Positions 34,601-53,300 of a DNA stretch of 64,000 bases are shown in pieces; positions within the stretch are counted from its first letter, which is position 1; the number at the start of each line of letters is the position of its first letter. A program made the position numbers and the translations under genes. Source of the DNA: Branchiostoma belcheri (lineage: Eukaryota; Chordata; Leptocardii; Amphioxiformes; Branchiostomatidae); assembly GCF_001625305.1 (NCBI RefSeq), contig NW_017804165.1:2147759-2211758 (forward strand), written 5' to 3'. The notes under the pieces are model-generated. The model was not told the DNA's origin. It made no database searches and saw only the letters and a list, made by a program, of their open reading frames with translations.

Positions 34601-36124
34601 ACCTGTCTCTGAACCAGAGTCATCAACAGTTGCCTGCAGTGATGTGGAAGGTACATTGAATATTCAACCTGCTGCTCTGTAATTTGTCTAGGGTGAGCTA
34701 TCCAAAAAACATCATGAAACAGAGCTAGGAACTCATTTTCAACTGAATGAAATGAAGAAATCTGTGTTAAGTACCTTTCCCAAGGGTACAACGTTGGAGT
34801 ATGTCAGGGGTTTGAACCTAACCTGTTGATTCCAAGGAAAACACACAAGGTTAAGATTCCAGCCGTTACTCCTGACCTACCTGGACAGCGGGCTGTTCTT
34901 CCCTGACGTATTCACAGCTGACATCAGCCAGGTACAGCTTCACACCATGCTGTAGCTCGTAACGCTGGTTAGGCACCAGGAACAGCTGCAGAGGTCAAGA
35001 TTGAAAAGTCACAAAGTGTTCATATTCTTAACTGTGGCCATGAAGAAGAAACATACTGGACTCATATCATGAACTAAGTGAGAGTGCTACACCACATTCC
35101 TATGATGAATCCCATGCCGTAGCCTAGGTTTTAGCCTCTTTTTGGTCCATTCTTCAAAAAATGATCACATGAAATGAATAAGCTCAACAGCATTACCATT
35201 TACAAATAAATAAAATTACTGGTCTGGAAAGATAATGTAGGTTTTGTTTGTACCTCAGATAGAAGGTGCCCATTTTAGTTACACCCTACACCCTGCAACG
35301 GAACTAGATGATTGTATTACTAGTTTTATTCTCGTCTATAATATAAACCCTAATTGTTTTCACACCTTTTCTCCACGCCTTGTTCTGTTCCTGCTCCCAC
35401 AGTCATATATGAAGTGGGTGTCACCACGAACCTCAATACAGGCATGCTTCTTTGATAATGACTATCAGTGGAAGGCAAACAACATCACAATTAGGAATAC
35501 ATATGCAAAATAGATGATAAAGCACAACTAATACAGTAATCACACTTAAACTGTGTAACATGTATTACTTTCAAAAGCTGGCATTAGCAGGCGATGTTTC
35601 AAACCTCATTGAGTGTGCAATACGCATTTGTGAAAAAAGCAATATTGGAAGAAATATTGGACACCCATGGCTTGGGTCCCAATTATTTTTGTGTAATGAA
35701 GACAACAGAGCTACTAGTTAGTCTTTTTCACGACTAATAAAATGTACTGAAATAACAATAACACCGGTACCATACCGTTAGAGGGACATGAACATTGCAA
35801 GTGTCACTGCGGCCAATCAGGTTGTCTCCCTGGTAGAGTGGGAAGAGAGTTTCAGGGAACCCTCTCTGACACAACACCTTCAGATGGGCCACCTTGTAAC
35901 AGTAGGGAAGATAACCATGAATTATCATCAAACATAGCACCAGTCCATAAACTGAAAACAGTTGGAAAGTACAACACAAACCAGGTTTCTATCTGTCTCC
36001 AGATACAACATGTTATAACTTTATCTATCCTTTCTCTTACAGGTTTGGGATCACTGTCGACTTCATCATCAGTGGAGTCCTCATACTGGTCCCAGTCAAT
36101 CGCTTGTGTCTGGTCAAAGTCCAT
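20368..36124 (-). CDS. MDC1: MDC1, mediator of DNA damage checkpoint protein 1
   Basis: Nuclear adaptor that binds phosphorylated H2AX at DNA breaks and recruits ATM-pathway and ubiquitin-ligase partners. Coding exons, 5' to 3': 36,124-36,041; 35,892-35,776; 35,461-35,366; 34,985-34,881; 34,633-34,547; 34,258-34,102; 33,890-33,807; 28,141-27,926; 27,678-27,604; 27,486-27,428; 27,190-26,381; 26,231-25,950; 25,654-25,418; 25,169-25,023; 24,596-24,494; 24,341-23,044; 22,891-22,789; 22,652-22,555; 22,081-22,013; 21,849-21,750; 21,395-21,240; 20,783-20,758; 20,556-20,368. All join in frame to 1,565 residues (human about 2,090). The order is the conserved N-terminal TQAIDWD motif, FHA domain, acidic TQ-repeat region, basic region and tandem BRCT. 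BRCT phrases MFTGVVD, RRTVKFLC, LEGYRLHVTAGV and EFLLTGIL closely match the human protein. The start ATG directly follows an AG acceptor, so the 5' leader is in a separate exon. Confidence 0.93.
23044..24341 (-). other. MDC1: MDC1 large basic exon with AT-hook-like motifs
   Basis: A single exon of 1,298 bp encodes a disordered region of alternating acidic and basic blocks. It has at least six GRGRK/GRGRR-type cores (for example RGRGRKSEPAP twice, RRGRGRKS, QPRGRGRKKARS). These resemble AT-hooks that bind the DNA minor groove. In vertebrate MDC1 this position holds PST repeats that contact chromatin. The equivalence is inferred from position and charge, not sequence identity. The acceptor is preceded by an unusually long pure-T tract (24,350-24,380). 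Confidence 0.75.
24763..24890 (+). mobile_element. 100-bp inverted-duplication insertion with 14-bp target repeats, copy 1
   Basis: Perfect 14-bp repeats GAATTACCATGATA lie at 24,763-24,776 and 24,877-24,890. The body starts with TGCCAAAAAACAGTTACTC, the inverse of its own inner part GAGTAACTGTTTTTTGGCA. It ends TTACCTGGATGTCTAACC. The 3' part is shared with 42,326-42,420, but the 5' inverted part differs. The 14-bp duplication and 5' inversion suggest target-primed reverse transcription of a LINE or SINE tail; a foldback MITE is the alternative. It sits in the intron between MDC1 exons 14 and 15. Confidence 0.7.
25023..28141 (-). repeat. MDC1: MDC1 TQx[F/Y] repeat region (exons 8-14)
   Basis: Acidic low-complexity region with about 14 TQx[F/Y] sites, mostly TQAYG or TQAYALE: three in exon 8, seven in exon 11 (one split at its 3' border as TQ|AYG), two in exon 12, and one each in exons 13 and 14. 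Degenerate relatives (TMAY, TLAY, TQSEG, TQGSN) also occur. In human MDC1, ATM phosphorylates TQxF sites that bind the FHA domain of the ubiquitin ligase RNF8, which tolerates F or Y at +3. Exon 8/9 carries SDTDIGE, resembling the CK2-phosphorylated SDT motif that binds NBS1. Repeat growth probably occurred by intra-exon duplication and exon gain. Confidence 0.85.
28530..28655 (+). repeat. left inverted terminus with internal 56-bp duplication
   Basis: After the 19-bp outer terminus, a 56-bp unit starting GGATCGCATTGACTGCTTAC (28,549-28,604) is followed at 28,605 by a second copy starting GGATCGCATAAACTGC. The right terminus has only one such unit. Both units contain TTACGTCA, a CRE-like octamer, which could act in the element's promoters. 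Confidence 0.8.
29021..30651 (+). pseudogene. ISL2EU transposase, THAP + DDE_Tnp_4, frame-broken
   Basis: The transposase cuts and joins element ends. It starts ATG at 29,021 with a THAP zinc finger: CCVRAC then YFICSTHF give the C2CH ligands in the first 90 residues. Next is a linker with a 14-residue tandem repeat, and a helix-turn-helix (LLNEDVADRFGISPSVCSNL). The DDE nuclease follows: first D in CIIDCTEIF, second D in GGRASDRHI, E in IHVERAIQRVK, ending CNLMPPLV. The first frame ends at 30,232, where a seven-A run puts the frame out by one. A second break lies near 30,350. The remaining parts read well in the other frames, so inactivation looks recent. Expected intact length is about 540 residues. 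Confidence 0.88.
29365..29495 (+). repeat. 42-bp coding minisatellite in transposase linker
   Basis: Three nearly identical 14-residue units (RGTKNGLKTPTTPT) lie between the THAP finger and the helix-turn-helix. The nucleotide units are almost identical, so expansion is recent. Linker length is probably free to vary. Confidence 0.85.
30660..31171 (-). pseudogene. inverted, degraded second transposase copy
   Basis: Reverse complement of 30,668-30,855 matches transposase DNA at about 29,990-30,170 (for example AAAGACGTAGT and TTATCGACTGCACGGAGATT). Reverse complement of 31,068-31,171 matches 29,726-29,848 (CCACGAACTTTTTCAATACC). Read on the minus strand the two blocks are in N-to-C order, so they are one deleted copy facing the main transposase. 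Divergence from the main copy is clearly visible. Confidence 0.75.
31172..31744. other. transposon interior between convergent genes
   Basis: AT-rich non-coding stretch of the ISL2EU element between the degraded transposase copy and the stop of the nuclease gene. No open frame with recognisable domains was seen. Confidence 0.5.
31745..33620 (-). pseudogene. ISL2EU partner protein: SAP + SWIM zinc finger + YqaJ nuclease
   Basis: Second protein of the ISL2EU element. Exon 1 (33,620-33,058) has an N-terminal SAP motif (VEELKDYLRVRGLKTSGYRK), a putative DNA-binding helix pair. A GT-AG intron (33,057-32,899) interrupts the SWIM finger, which joins in frame as AHCTCMAG-MGEMCNHV (CxC...CxH). Exon 2 (32,898-31,745) holds the YqaJ exonuclease fold: GMITASNF, KWGEIQEETA, IGASPDRIV, GCLEVKCPYK (the ExK of the active site) and YYTQCQGQM. 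One frame change lies near 32,480-32,560 between SWIM and YqaJ parts. All catalytic residues seen are intact. About 570 residues expected. YqaJ enzymes are lambda-exonuclease relatives; a role in processing transposon ends is inference. Confidence 0.85.
33660..33766 (-). repeat. right inverted terminus of ISL2EU element
   Basis: Reading inward from 33,766 on the minus strand: AGACCCATTCGACTTTCAC, then ACTGCTTACGTCACAGGG, then GAACGCCGTTCTAGAACGC. This matches the left end through its second 56-bp unit, including the short palindrome CGTTCTAGAACG. The nuclease gene starts 40 bp further in. Confidence 0.85.
34680..34830 (-). mobile_element. old SINE fragment, related to the 44-kb SINE
   Basis: Minus-strand phrases CCCTTGGGAAAGGTACTTAAC, TTCATTTCATTCAG and GAAAATGAGTTCCTAGC correspond to the body of the tRNA-derived SINE at 44.1-44.4 kb. 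The tRNA head and Deu-like end are missing or too diverged. It lies in an MDC1 intron. Confidence 0.6.
34881..36124 (-). other. MDC1: MDC1 N-terminus and FHA domain (exons 1-4)
   Basis: Exon 1 encodes 28 residues with QTQAIDWD; human MDC1 starts MEDTQAIDWD, whose threonine is an ATM site bound by the FHA domain in dimerisation. The FHA domain spans exons 2-4. Exon 2 has FPLYQGDNLIGRSDTCNVHV. Exon 3 (35,461-35,366, 32 residues) has SLSKKHACIEV, then HFIYDCGSRNRT. Exon 4 has LVPNQRYELQHGVKLYLADV. The phosphopeptide-binding residues expected in FHA folds (GR, S..KH, N.T) are all present. Exon 3 lacks its own Met and is easily missed; it is defined by TAG|TCATTATC and GAAAAG|GTGTGA borders. Confidence 0.9.
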
Positions 36125-36912
36125 CTGTGGAGACAGGTTAAACAGATATCAAAACCCAGAAATTCTGCACCAGTACTGTGTTGTAGTACAACAGAGAACT
36201 GCCAGGGGGTCCACAATTGAACTTGACTTTGTTTTGTCAAAAGCTATTCACATACCAAATATCATAAGGATCCATTAACGGTTTATGTTATGTTGTCCAC
36301 AAATGACACTGGAAACATAATTATCTTGGTCTTCATTTTGTCTAGATGTTTCCACTTATTCACATCAAATGGCACTGGAAACATAACAGTTAACTGTCTT
36401 GGTGAAGGTTTTCATAAATATTCTCACCCTTTTCTCACCTTGTATTTATTAGGCTATTGTTCTGTACTATTAAAGCAAGCATTGTTCTGTAAAGTGAACA
36501 GCCAACCTCTACGTGTGGAAATTTCACACCGATGTGTTATGAGGTTCATCAATATTCATGTAAAAATCACGACTGGGTTTTGTCAGTTTGTGTTGACAGT
36601 CTCCAATCTACCAACCTCCTACTGAGTCCTAGGGTCAACTTTTCTCAAATTTAATGGATTCTACAGGTGAATATCATACAGTTTTATCATTATACCAAAG
36701 TAAAAAAATATCAGCCATGCAGGTAACAGTGAATTGCTGTATAGATTATAAATATTTTTGTCAAAAAAGTTTGGCTTCTTCCTCAAGCATTTGGGGGAAG
36801 GGGGGCGACAGCTGTAACTTACTCGCTCGCTATAAATTTATCTACTTTTCGTGGTTCACACCCTCAAGACAGACTCCAGTGATTGAAACTAATATAGAAA
36901 TAGAATCCTCAC

Positions 36913-37050
36913 CTTTCTCTAAATTCACCCGCCCACTGTGATCTTAAGTTAGCAGCAGCGTGACCGCACGAAACTGGAAAGAAAACAGAACCAAAGCTAG
37001 GTGCCTCCTACTTCTTTTCCGCCATGTTTTGAAGCTCTTTCGGAAGCTAC
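36913..37050 (-). promoter_or_regulatory. MDC1: MDC1 untranslated leader exon and promoter region
   Basis: A donor GAGAAAG|GTGAGG at 36,913 on the minus strand is paired with the acceptor immediately before the start codon at 36,124. The leader contains AAACATGGCGG (37,019-37,030), a YY1-type core often at the 5' end of housekeeping genes. This ATG opens a five-codon upstream frame (MAEKK, stop; 37,025-37,008). Leader 5' limit is a guess. Confidence 0.5.
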
Positions 37051-39697
37051 CATTCCACAGAAGGGTAAGCAAGTATAATTTCTCACCACCATACACCAAA
37101 GTTGGCATGATACGTAGAAAAAGTCTCACTTTTATTTATTATTTAGAGCAAAACGAATCACAAGATCACAATGTGGCTATCTTTAATGAAGAAACAACAG
37201 CGTCTTCATGATAATGGTTAGAATGGTTTCATCCTTATTTTTGGCGCGAAATTCTTGGCGTGATTCATTGGTTCAGGCAGCTGGTTCAGGCATGTCTGGG
37301 CTTGTAGAGCCACCTAGCGGCGATATCTATGTCAACATGTCTGACAACATGAAAAGATCTGACAAGGGAGGTGTTGTGGTGACCATGGTGTTTTTACATG
37401 TACCTTCGCCTTTATATATAATAGAAGAAGGTTGATGTTTTCACAATAACTCAAGAAGCTATGGATGGATTGTCATAAAATTGTGGTGTTATGTTGTTAG
37501 GTGTTGACCTATACAAAAAATGATAATCATTAGATTTTGAACCACCTGGTGGGTTTCTGGGTACTGCAGCAAAAATTCCAATTTTGATGTCTTCTGTTCT
37601 GCACATCCAATGGTTACGATTTTGACATATCTGACCATAACCTCCTTGATCTGACTCAATTCAACAGATGCAAGTGAAGAAACACAGAAAGAGTCAAACC
37701 ACTTCCTGCACATTTATGACCTTGGATTTTCTTCAATGGTATTACAATTACATGTACCAGTATATTGCAAGGTGACACTGTAGACACAAAGTCACTGTGA
37801 AAGATTCTTAAGTTACATATCTGGAAACAATCACCAACTAACGTTACATCTAGAGTTGATGTCATCATACATAAATGGAATCAAAGACTTACACATTTCC
37901 AATTTCTTTATGACCACCAAAGACACAAAATGATGAACAATAATTATCAACTTAACCATGATAATTGTTGGGGCTCTCCATACATACCCATAACTACATT
38001 ATTTCAAATATGACGGTTTCAAACAATGATAACAATGATTTTTGTACCTTAAGTACGTCTTTCTAGTACACTGGATAAGTCACCATTGTACACCATAAGT
38101 CAAAGTAAAGTGACATGCAACAACGGACATTACATAAATGTGTGTGTCATGATATACTCTGCTCTCTGGCTTTTCTTATTGCCACTAAATTCTACAGTGG
38201 TCAAATTCCTTTCCTTAAGTGTACTTGTAATTTTTGTATGTAGGGAAATGAAGAGAAACTAGCAGTGATGAATCAGCCTCTCTGGAGTAACTACAGTTTT
38301 GACAGTAGATGCATGGCTATACAGTCTTATCAATCTTATCATACAGCTGCCTATAGGATTAAGAAGATGATTGTGTGAGCATGCAGTTATGCTAGGTGTA
38401 CAACTGGCTAGAAAGTTGGTCATACAGACCAAGACCACACTGACTACCCCCCATATACAACACCCTTGTCCAGTCACGCGACCTGTGTTGACCTTTGAAC
38501 CTCTTGGTCTTGTGACTACCTTGTCAGTAGTTTAATAAAGATGGTAAGATCCTGTCTTAAAGCTCCTATGCTTATATTGTTATTAAGTCCTGTGTACCTG
38601 TTTAAATCATTACAGCTTTTGTGTTATGCCAAAGGCTACTAGTATACTGGCTATGCAGATACAGAAATCCTTCATTATATTTTGGTCATATAGAGTAGTG
38701 TACATTGAGTGACATCAAGAGAACAAACAAGACTTTTGAAAAGACTTGTAAAAGTTGACTCTGTGGAAGTTAGTGTTAAGGGTAGAAAGAAGGCTATGTT
38801 GTAGGAAGACTGCTGTACAAGCTGTGCTGTTGGGTCCAGCTATGCGTGCCTTACAGATGTGTGTGTCCTACAGTCACTTAACTAGTGTTATCCAAACATG
38901 AGGAGGAAGGCAAGGTACTCTATACAACTGGGACTATAATAAATCACAATGTATAACTGTCATGCTACATGCTACAACATGTGTATATAATGCAATCTCC
39001 ACAATAATCTACAAGCAGCTACTGGGAGGATAGATCCTTCATGTTTTTCCTCCAGACATCTGCTTGGAAATTACCAACATGTATAAACTAGTAGCTGTTG
39101 TAGACAAGACATTTCTGTATAACTTCAGGTGCTCCATAAATTACATGTAACTGTGGGGTGTAACTACTTTTTTTCTGGTAACATAGTCATCCTTTCTTGT
39201 TCCTGGTATTTTACAGGTTAAAGGAGCTTTTTACATGTTACTTCCCCATATACACTACTGCATCAACATCATAACATCATCTTTAGTTCACATAGGTTTA
39301 TCTCATTTGTCATACCTACACTAAATTGGTAGAATGTCTACTGACAAGAAACACAATAATCAAGTCTATGAAAACTTTGGACAAAATCTCAGCTCTCAAA
39401 TTAGTCTGATCAATAACTAGCACTAAGATGTACATGTACGTTACAACGTATCATATTATCCAAGACAGCCACAGTTAAATCATGATATGGTCCTACATGT
39501 ACTCTCACCGTTAGAACTATACAAGAACAAACAGAAACAGTTACTGATATCATATGCAAACTACCATCCTTCTGTAACCACTGACAGCTTTTGTATCATA
39601 AAACAACAAGTACATGGATGTGTGATGACATTTTCCATGTACAGTTCCAACAAAGGCCTGAGATAAACCAGTGTTTCAAAGCTCTTTGGGGAGGAGT
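37051..39697. other. no gene seen between MDC1 and thioesterase
   Basis: About 2.6 kb between the 5' end of MDC1 and the 3' end of the thioesterase gene, both on the minus strand. Short open frames show no domains or coherent splice signals. The left part may contain distal MDC1 promoter sequence. Confidence 0.45.
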
Positions 39698-48826
<9,129 letters not shown>

Positions 48827-49108
48827 AAAACGGTCCAACTGTTTAGGTGTACCGGCAACTGAACCCCAAGGCGGCTGTTTGGTAGGATTACCCCCGGTAT
48901 CACACCCCTCCTCACCAGCCGACGAGCCCTTCTTCCAGGCACCGAAGAACGAACCTCGCACCGATCCCAAGAGAAAGACACAGGGCAGAAGGATGCCTGT
49001 GTTTCTCCTGATGGGAGAAGCAAGCCGAAACGCCAGAATTTCTGAGGAAAAATAGACGGAAAATGTTCCACAAACTACAGATCGAGGCTCACAGATCGAT
49101 GATCGCAC
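48827..49108 (-). promoter_or_regulatory. thioesterase 5' leader / promoter-proximal region
   Basis: The reading frame of exon 1 stays open upstream to an ATG at 49,108, adding 94 residues. I take the start at 48,826 because its MCGN context matches the family, and the extension resembles no known domain. The stretch is GC-rich and probably 5' untranslated. Confidence 0.45.
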
Positions 49109-50057
49109 TCAGTCGGCCTGCTTGCTGGAGAACGAAAATCTCGTGCCGAGACTCTCGCGAGAACGCCCAGTCATCAGCTGTGCCCATGTAGTGAAGCGCC
49201 ACCTAGCAGGTAACTGTAGTAAGACAGGACTTGTACTCGGACAGCGAAATCAGCACCATGGTCACTGCCAGTTTTCGTCGGCAGCCATCAAAATGGCATG
49301 ATTCTCACACAAACTACTGCGACACGGGTTCTGTAGGGTAAAGTGTTATCTAAAACAGCTAGGGGTAGGACATGAACTGCCCCTTCAGCTTCTCGAACGT
49401 GCATGTTTTGTTTCACATTTTAACCCATTCCCACCTATAGATTTCTTTCAGACCTCATCTCTTTGGCAGAGGAACTATCTAACTTAAGCAACAACAACAA
49501 AAATAAATAAATAAAAATTCAAGGGACCCAAAATTACTTTTTGTTCTGTCCTTTCTGCCTGAGTCTTTCGTATACATTACACAACAGCCTTGTTGGAGAT
49601 TTGCCCTGAAGTAAATACAAACTACATGTGTGTGTATATAATATATAGTCTGGAATCATCATTGAAAAGAATAGCATTGACACTTTTTAATATCACAGAA
49701 AAAGACATGAATTATATAGCTGATGGCTTGTTCACGTACAAACATTGTGTGTTATGAAAACAGTCTTGACAAGTCACAACAAAATTTACAAAATTTTAGG
49801 CAGGTACAACAATCAGGAAGAGACTGAAATATTTGTGCAGAAGCAAATTGGATTAGCAAAAGCCTTCTGAGTACTGGTCTCCTATCCCCTAATTTACAAA
49901 CATACATCACAAGACTTTAGTCTGGATGGATCTGGATGGGCAGAAGTTTTCAATCATAGATTGTAGGAAAATTAGAATGTGAACAGTCACATGGATAGTC
50001 CTTTTCCATCATATCCATGGCCTTATCAAATATCACTGATCGCACATTTGTTATAAC
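49109..50057. other. no gene seen between thioesterase and C8orf74 homologue
   Basis: Intergenic stretch between the thioesterase 5' end and the C8orf74-homologue 3' end. It contains a short A-rich AACAACAACAAAAATAAATAAAT tract near 49,490 and nothing else recognised. Confidence 0.45.
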
Positions 50058-50063
50058 TTTATT
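50058..50063 (-). terminator. candidate polyadenylation signal of C8orf74 homologue
   Basis: AATAAA on the minus strand about 260 bp past the stop codon at 50,323. The spacing is reasonable for a 3' untranslated region. Confidence 0.4.
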
Positions 50064-50322
50064 GCTAATATGGTTAGAATTATAGAACTCCACCTGTAGA
50101 CATTAAAAAGGGTTTTGTTATATGATAAGAATTCTAAGACAGCAGTCTCCATTGTTATATACATATAAAATACTCTTTATATCCTTCTCAGATGTCAAAA
50201 CATGTTGATAAAATCACTGGTTTCATTGAGCAGATGTGAATCAAGTTCTTCCAACATCTGTGTCCCAAAATATGAAAAAAAGTTCTTTACATGCTTGACA
50301 ACTTTTAAAACACAAAACGTCA

Positions 50323-53300
50323 TCATTTCTTCTTCCCCCGCGCAGATGTGCTTGAGCCTCGTGTACTTGGTCTGTCTGGTGACTTGCGTCTCTTGCCTGA
50401 CACAGGAGGGGTGGGTGTCTTTGCCCCTTGAGGTTTGGGAATCTTGTTCTTCTCCAGTTTGAACTCCAGGCTGTCCTGCACCTCCTCAATGCTGGTCCTT
50501 AGCTTGTCCCGCGTGACTGTTACGTGCACCGTGATGCTGTCTCCTACAACACTCGCTAATGTCTGAAAAAAAATGTTTCAGTGAAAAACTGCAAAAATGG
50601 GCAATCCTCTGCATCCCAAAACAGCAAGTCATAAGTTAGTAAGGTGAAGTTGTTTGCTGAAGCTGTACATAGCATCTGTCTTTCTTATCAAGACTATAAT
50701 GGAAAATCAGCTTTTCAGGAAGTTAACAACAGCTTCTGATGGGAGTTCATCATAAACAGCACATTTTGCTACTCCTCACTGCTCACAAATGTTACGAGAT
50801 ATCAACATCAGAACCTTTCATAAGCCAATAGATATCTACAGCAAGATAACCATTACATGGCAGACACACTTGTTTCCTATATACTAGTTACCTCTTTGTC
50901 CACAGGGCCTTCTATCCCCTCCAGCCTGCTGAAGGCTTCCTGGATGAGTTTGTCTCCTTCTTCCTCCAAACTCTGCTTCTGTGCTTCCCGTAGTTTCCTT
51001 CTCTCTGCCTCCATTGTCTGCAGTTCCACAACCTGTCGCTCATAGTCCCATTGCTTGAAAGATTTTCCTACAAGAATGCAAATAGTGGCAGTACAACTTA
51101 TGAACTATGTTGCAACTTGAAATAACTGTCACCTCAATTTTTCTACCAACAGACACAGAAAAAAAACTGAGAGATGAAGTTATCCAGTGTTGTATTTCTT
51201 CAATATCAAATGGTTGTTAAAATGGTTGCATGTCTTTCCATATACATGTATCAGGAAGTGGCCTACACATAATGGCTACTTAGCATATAAAAAGGCCAAG
51301 GTAAGCTGGTGTGTTACGCCGAAAGGCGGTTATACCGGCTATACAGATACAGATACAGATCTCCAAGTCATCAAACACAAGCAACATTCTGTTCAGCACC
51401 ATGGACAAGCGCAGACATATTAATGGTTGTTCTGCAATGCCTTTCAGCTGAAAAAATGAGACAAACCCCTGTCTTTTTGACATATGGTACATGTATACAT
51501 CTTTTTCTTCATGGTAGCCTCAAGCCTACCTTCTTTGAACAGCATAGGTTCAGGAGGAGGTTCCACTGACAGGTCGTACTGTGACACCCAGCCATCCCTG
51601 TTCCTCCCAAACACGTACTGGTACAGTTGGTAGTGCTGCATGTAGGACTGGAAGAACTGATCTGTGAACATCTTGAAGTTCCTGTCCCCGAGTCTCTGTG
51701 CATAGGGCTGGGACCTGGTGCTGTAGTGCTTTATTGCCTCCACCAGGGGCATACCTGTGAAGAAACCATTTCCACAATTAAAGGAAGATAAAAACTAATC
51801 AATCATTTAGAATACAACATCTTGATACAAAAAACTGGCCATCAAACTATGATTTCTACCTAATACAGGTCCAAGTAGTTTTATAGAATTATTTCAAGCA
51901 GGGATGAATGAGTCCCAAGGGAATAGGCAAATTAGATAATGTATAACCATACTGAAATTAGGTATGATCATATGTAACATGATACATAATCTTAAATAAT
52001 CTTCATGATTATGAAATATAATCATATATTATTATTTTTCCATTATGTGTAATGAGTACAAAAGCCTTTTACCATTATACAATTGCACAAATCTTTTCTG
52101 GCCAAAGCAACATAGACATCAAAGATCATGAAGCCTGCAATCTTCCCTTTCATCATGGCCTTTTCTGTTGAGGCTTGTCATTGACGTCATAATAATTATA
52201 ATTTGAATACCCAGTGACCATGTTGGTGGGCATTAAAGTGGATTATAGTGGCAGCATGTGGTGTTTAACACTGACGCATACACTCAGTAATTCAACATGA
52301 AGCAAAAGACATCATATGAAAAGCCTGTACAGCAGCAATGATTTGAAAGGGAACTTCAAAGCGTGTGTGAATGTGTCCATTTTAATCACTGCCAATAAAC
52401 TGACAAAGGATCATCATGTAGTATAAACCACTGCAGCAGTGTTTGATAGCTTTTGTTGTATAATGGAAACATTAACCCTGCAGTATTTCAGGGTAATTGT
52501 GATGGTCAATTAGAGCAGCCCTGGAACCAGCTGCTCTGCTGAGAGAGCAACCCCTACCACATGGTCCCGTCTCAGAGGGCGTCCACAACACGGTAACTGA
52601 AGGATGACCTACTGGCTGTTTGCCTTTAAACTCAACACTGTCCAGGAGGCAGCCAGGGACAGATCTATGCAGAGAACCATCTGCTGAGGCACTATGCTCC
52701 CTAATGGCAGCATGTGGCCATGAGTGAGTGAGTAAGTGAGTGAATTTGAGCAGACACACATAAGATGTAGCAAAGTCGCTGACCTTGACACTCCCTCTGC
52801 ATCTCTGCAGCCAGCTCCATACACAGCACAGCCTGAGACCAGGGGAAACCTTTCCCCACTGCGAACATGAAGTTGTCATACAAGTAGTCCAGTAAAATGT
52901 CCTGCCTCATGTCGTCTTCTGGATCAAACGCCTGCCAGCCCAGTACCTTAGCCAGGGACTTTTTCCCTTCATCCGCCTGCACCATGAGAAAGGAAAGAAG
53001 AGACTATGTGTTACAACAGATAAATCAAGATTTGACTTAAGGAAATAACAATATTACTAAGGCAGAGTCTGTCAATAAGATTAATTAAAAGTTTTTCTGT
53101 TAGTATGATTTTTTCCCCACTATTGTCAGGATGATTCTGTTAAGAAGATATTTTTCACTATTGACAACCAAGGATGTTCCTGTTGTAATGAATAAAACCT
53201 AACCCTGGGGATGATTTGTAAAATGGTGCATAAAAGAGAATTATTGATATTCTTGTGCAAGAATTACTCACTGTTGAATGGATGTTTTGAAAAAAAAAAA

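Noticed and set aside
48827-49108. 94-residue N-terminal extension of the thioesterase from an upstream ATG
   Set aside because: The family starts at MCGN, present at 48,826; the extension has no domain and a GC-rich leader-like composition.
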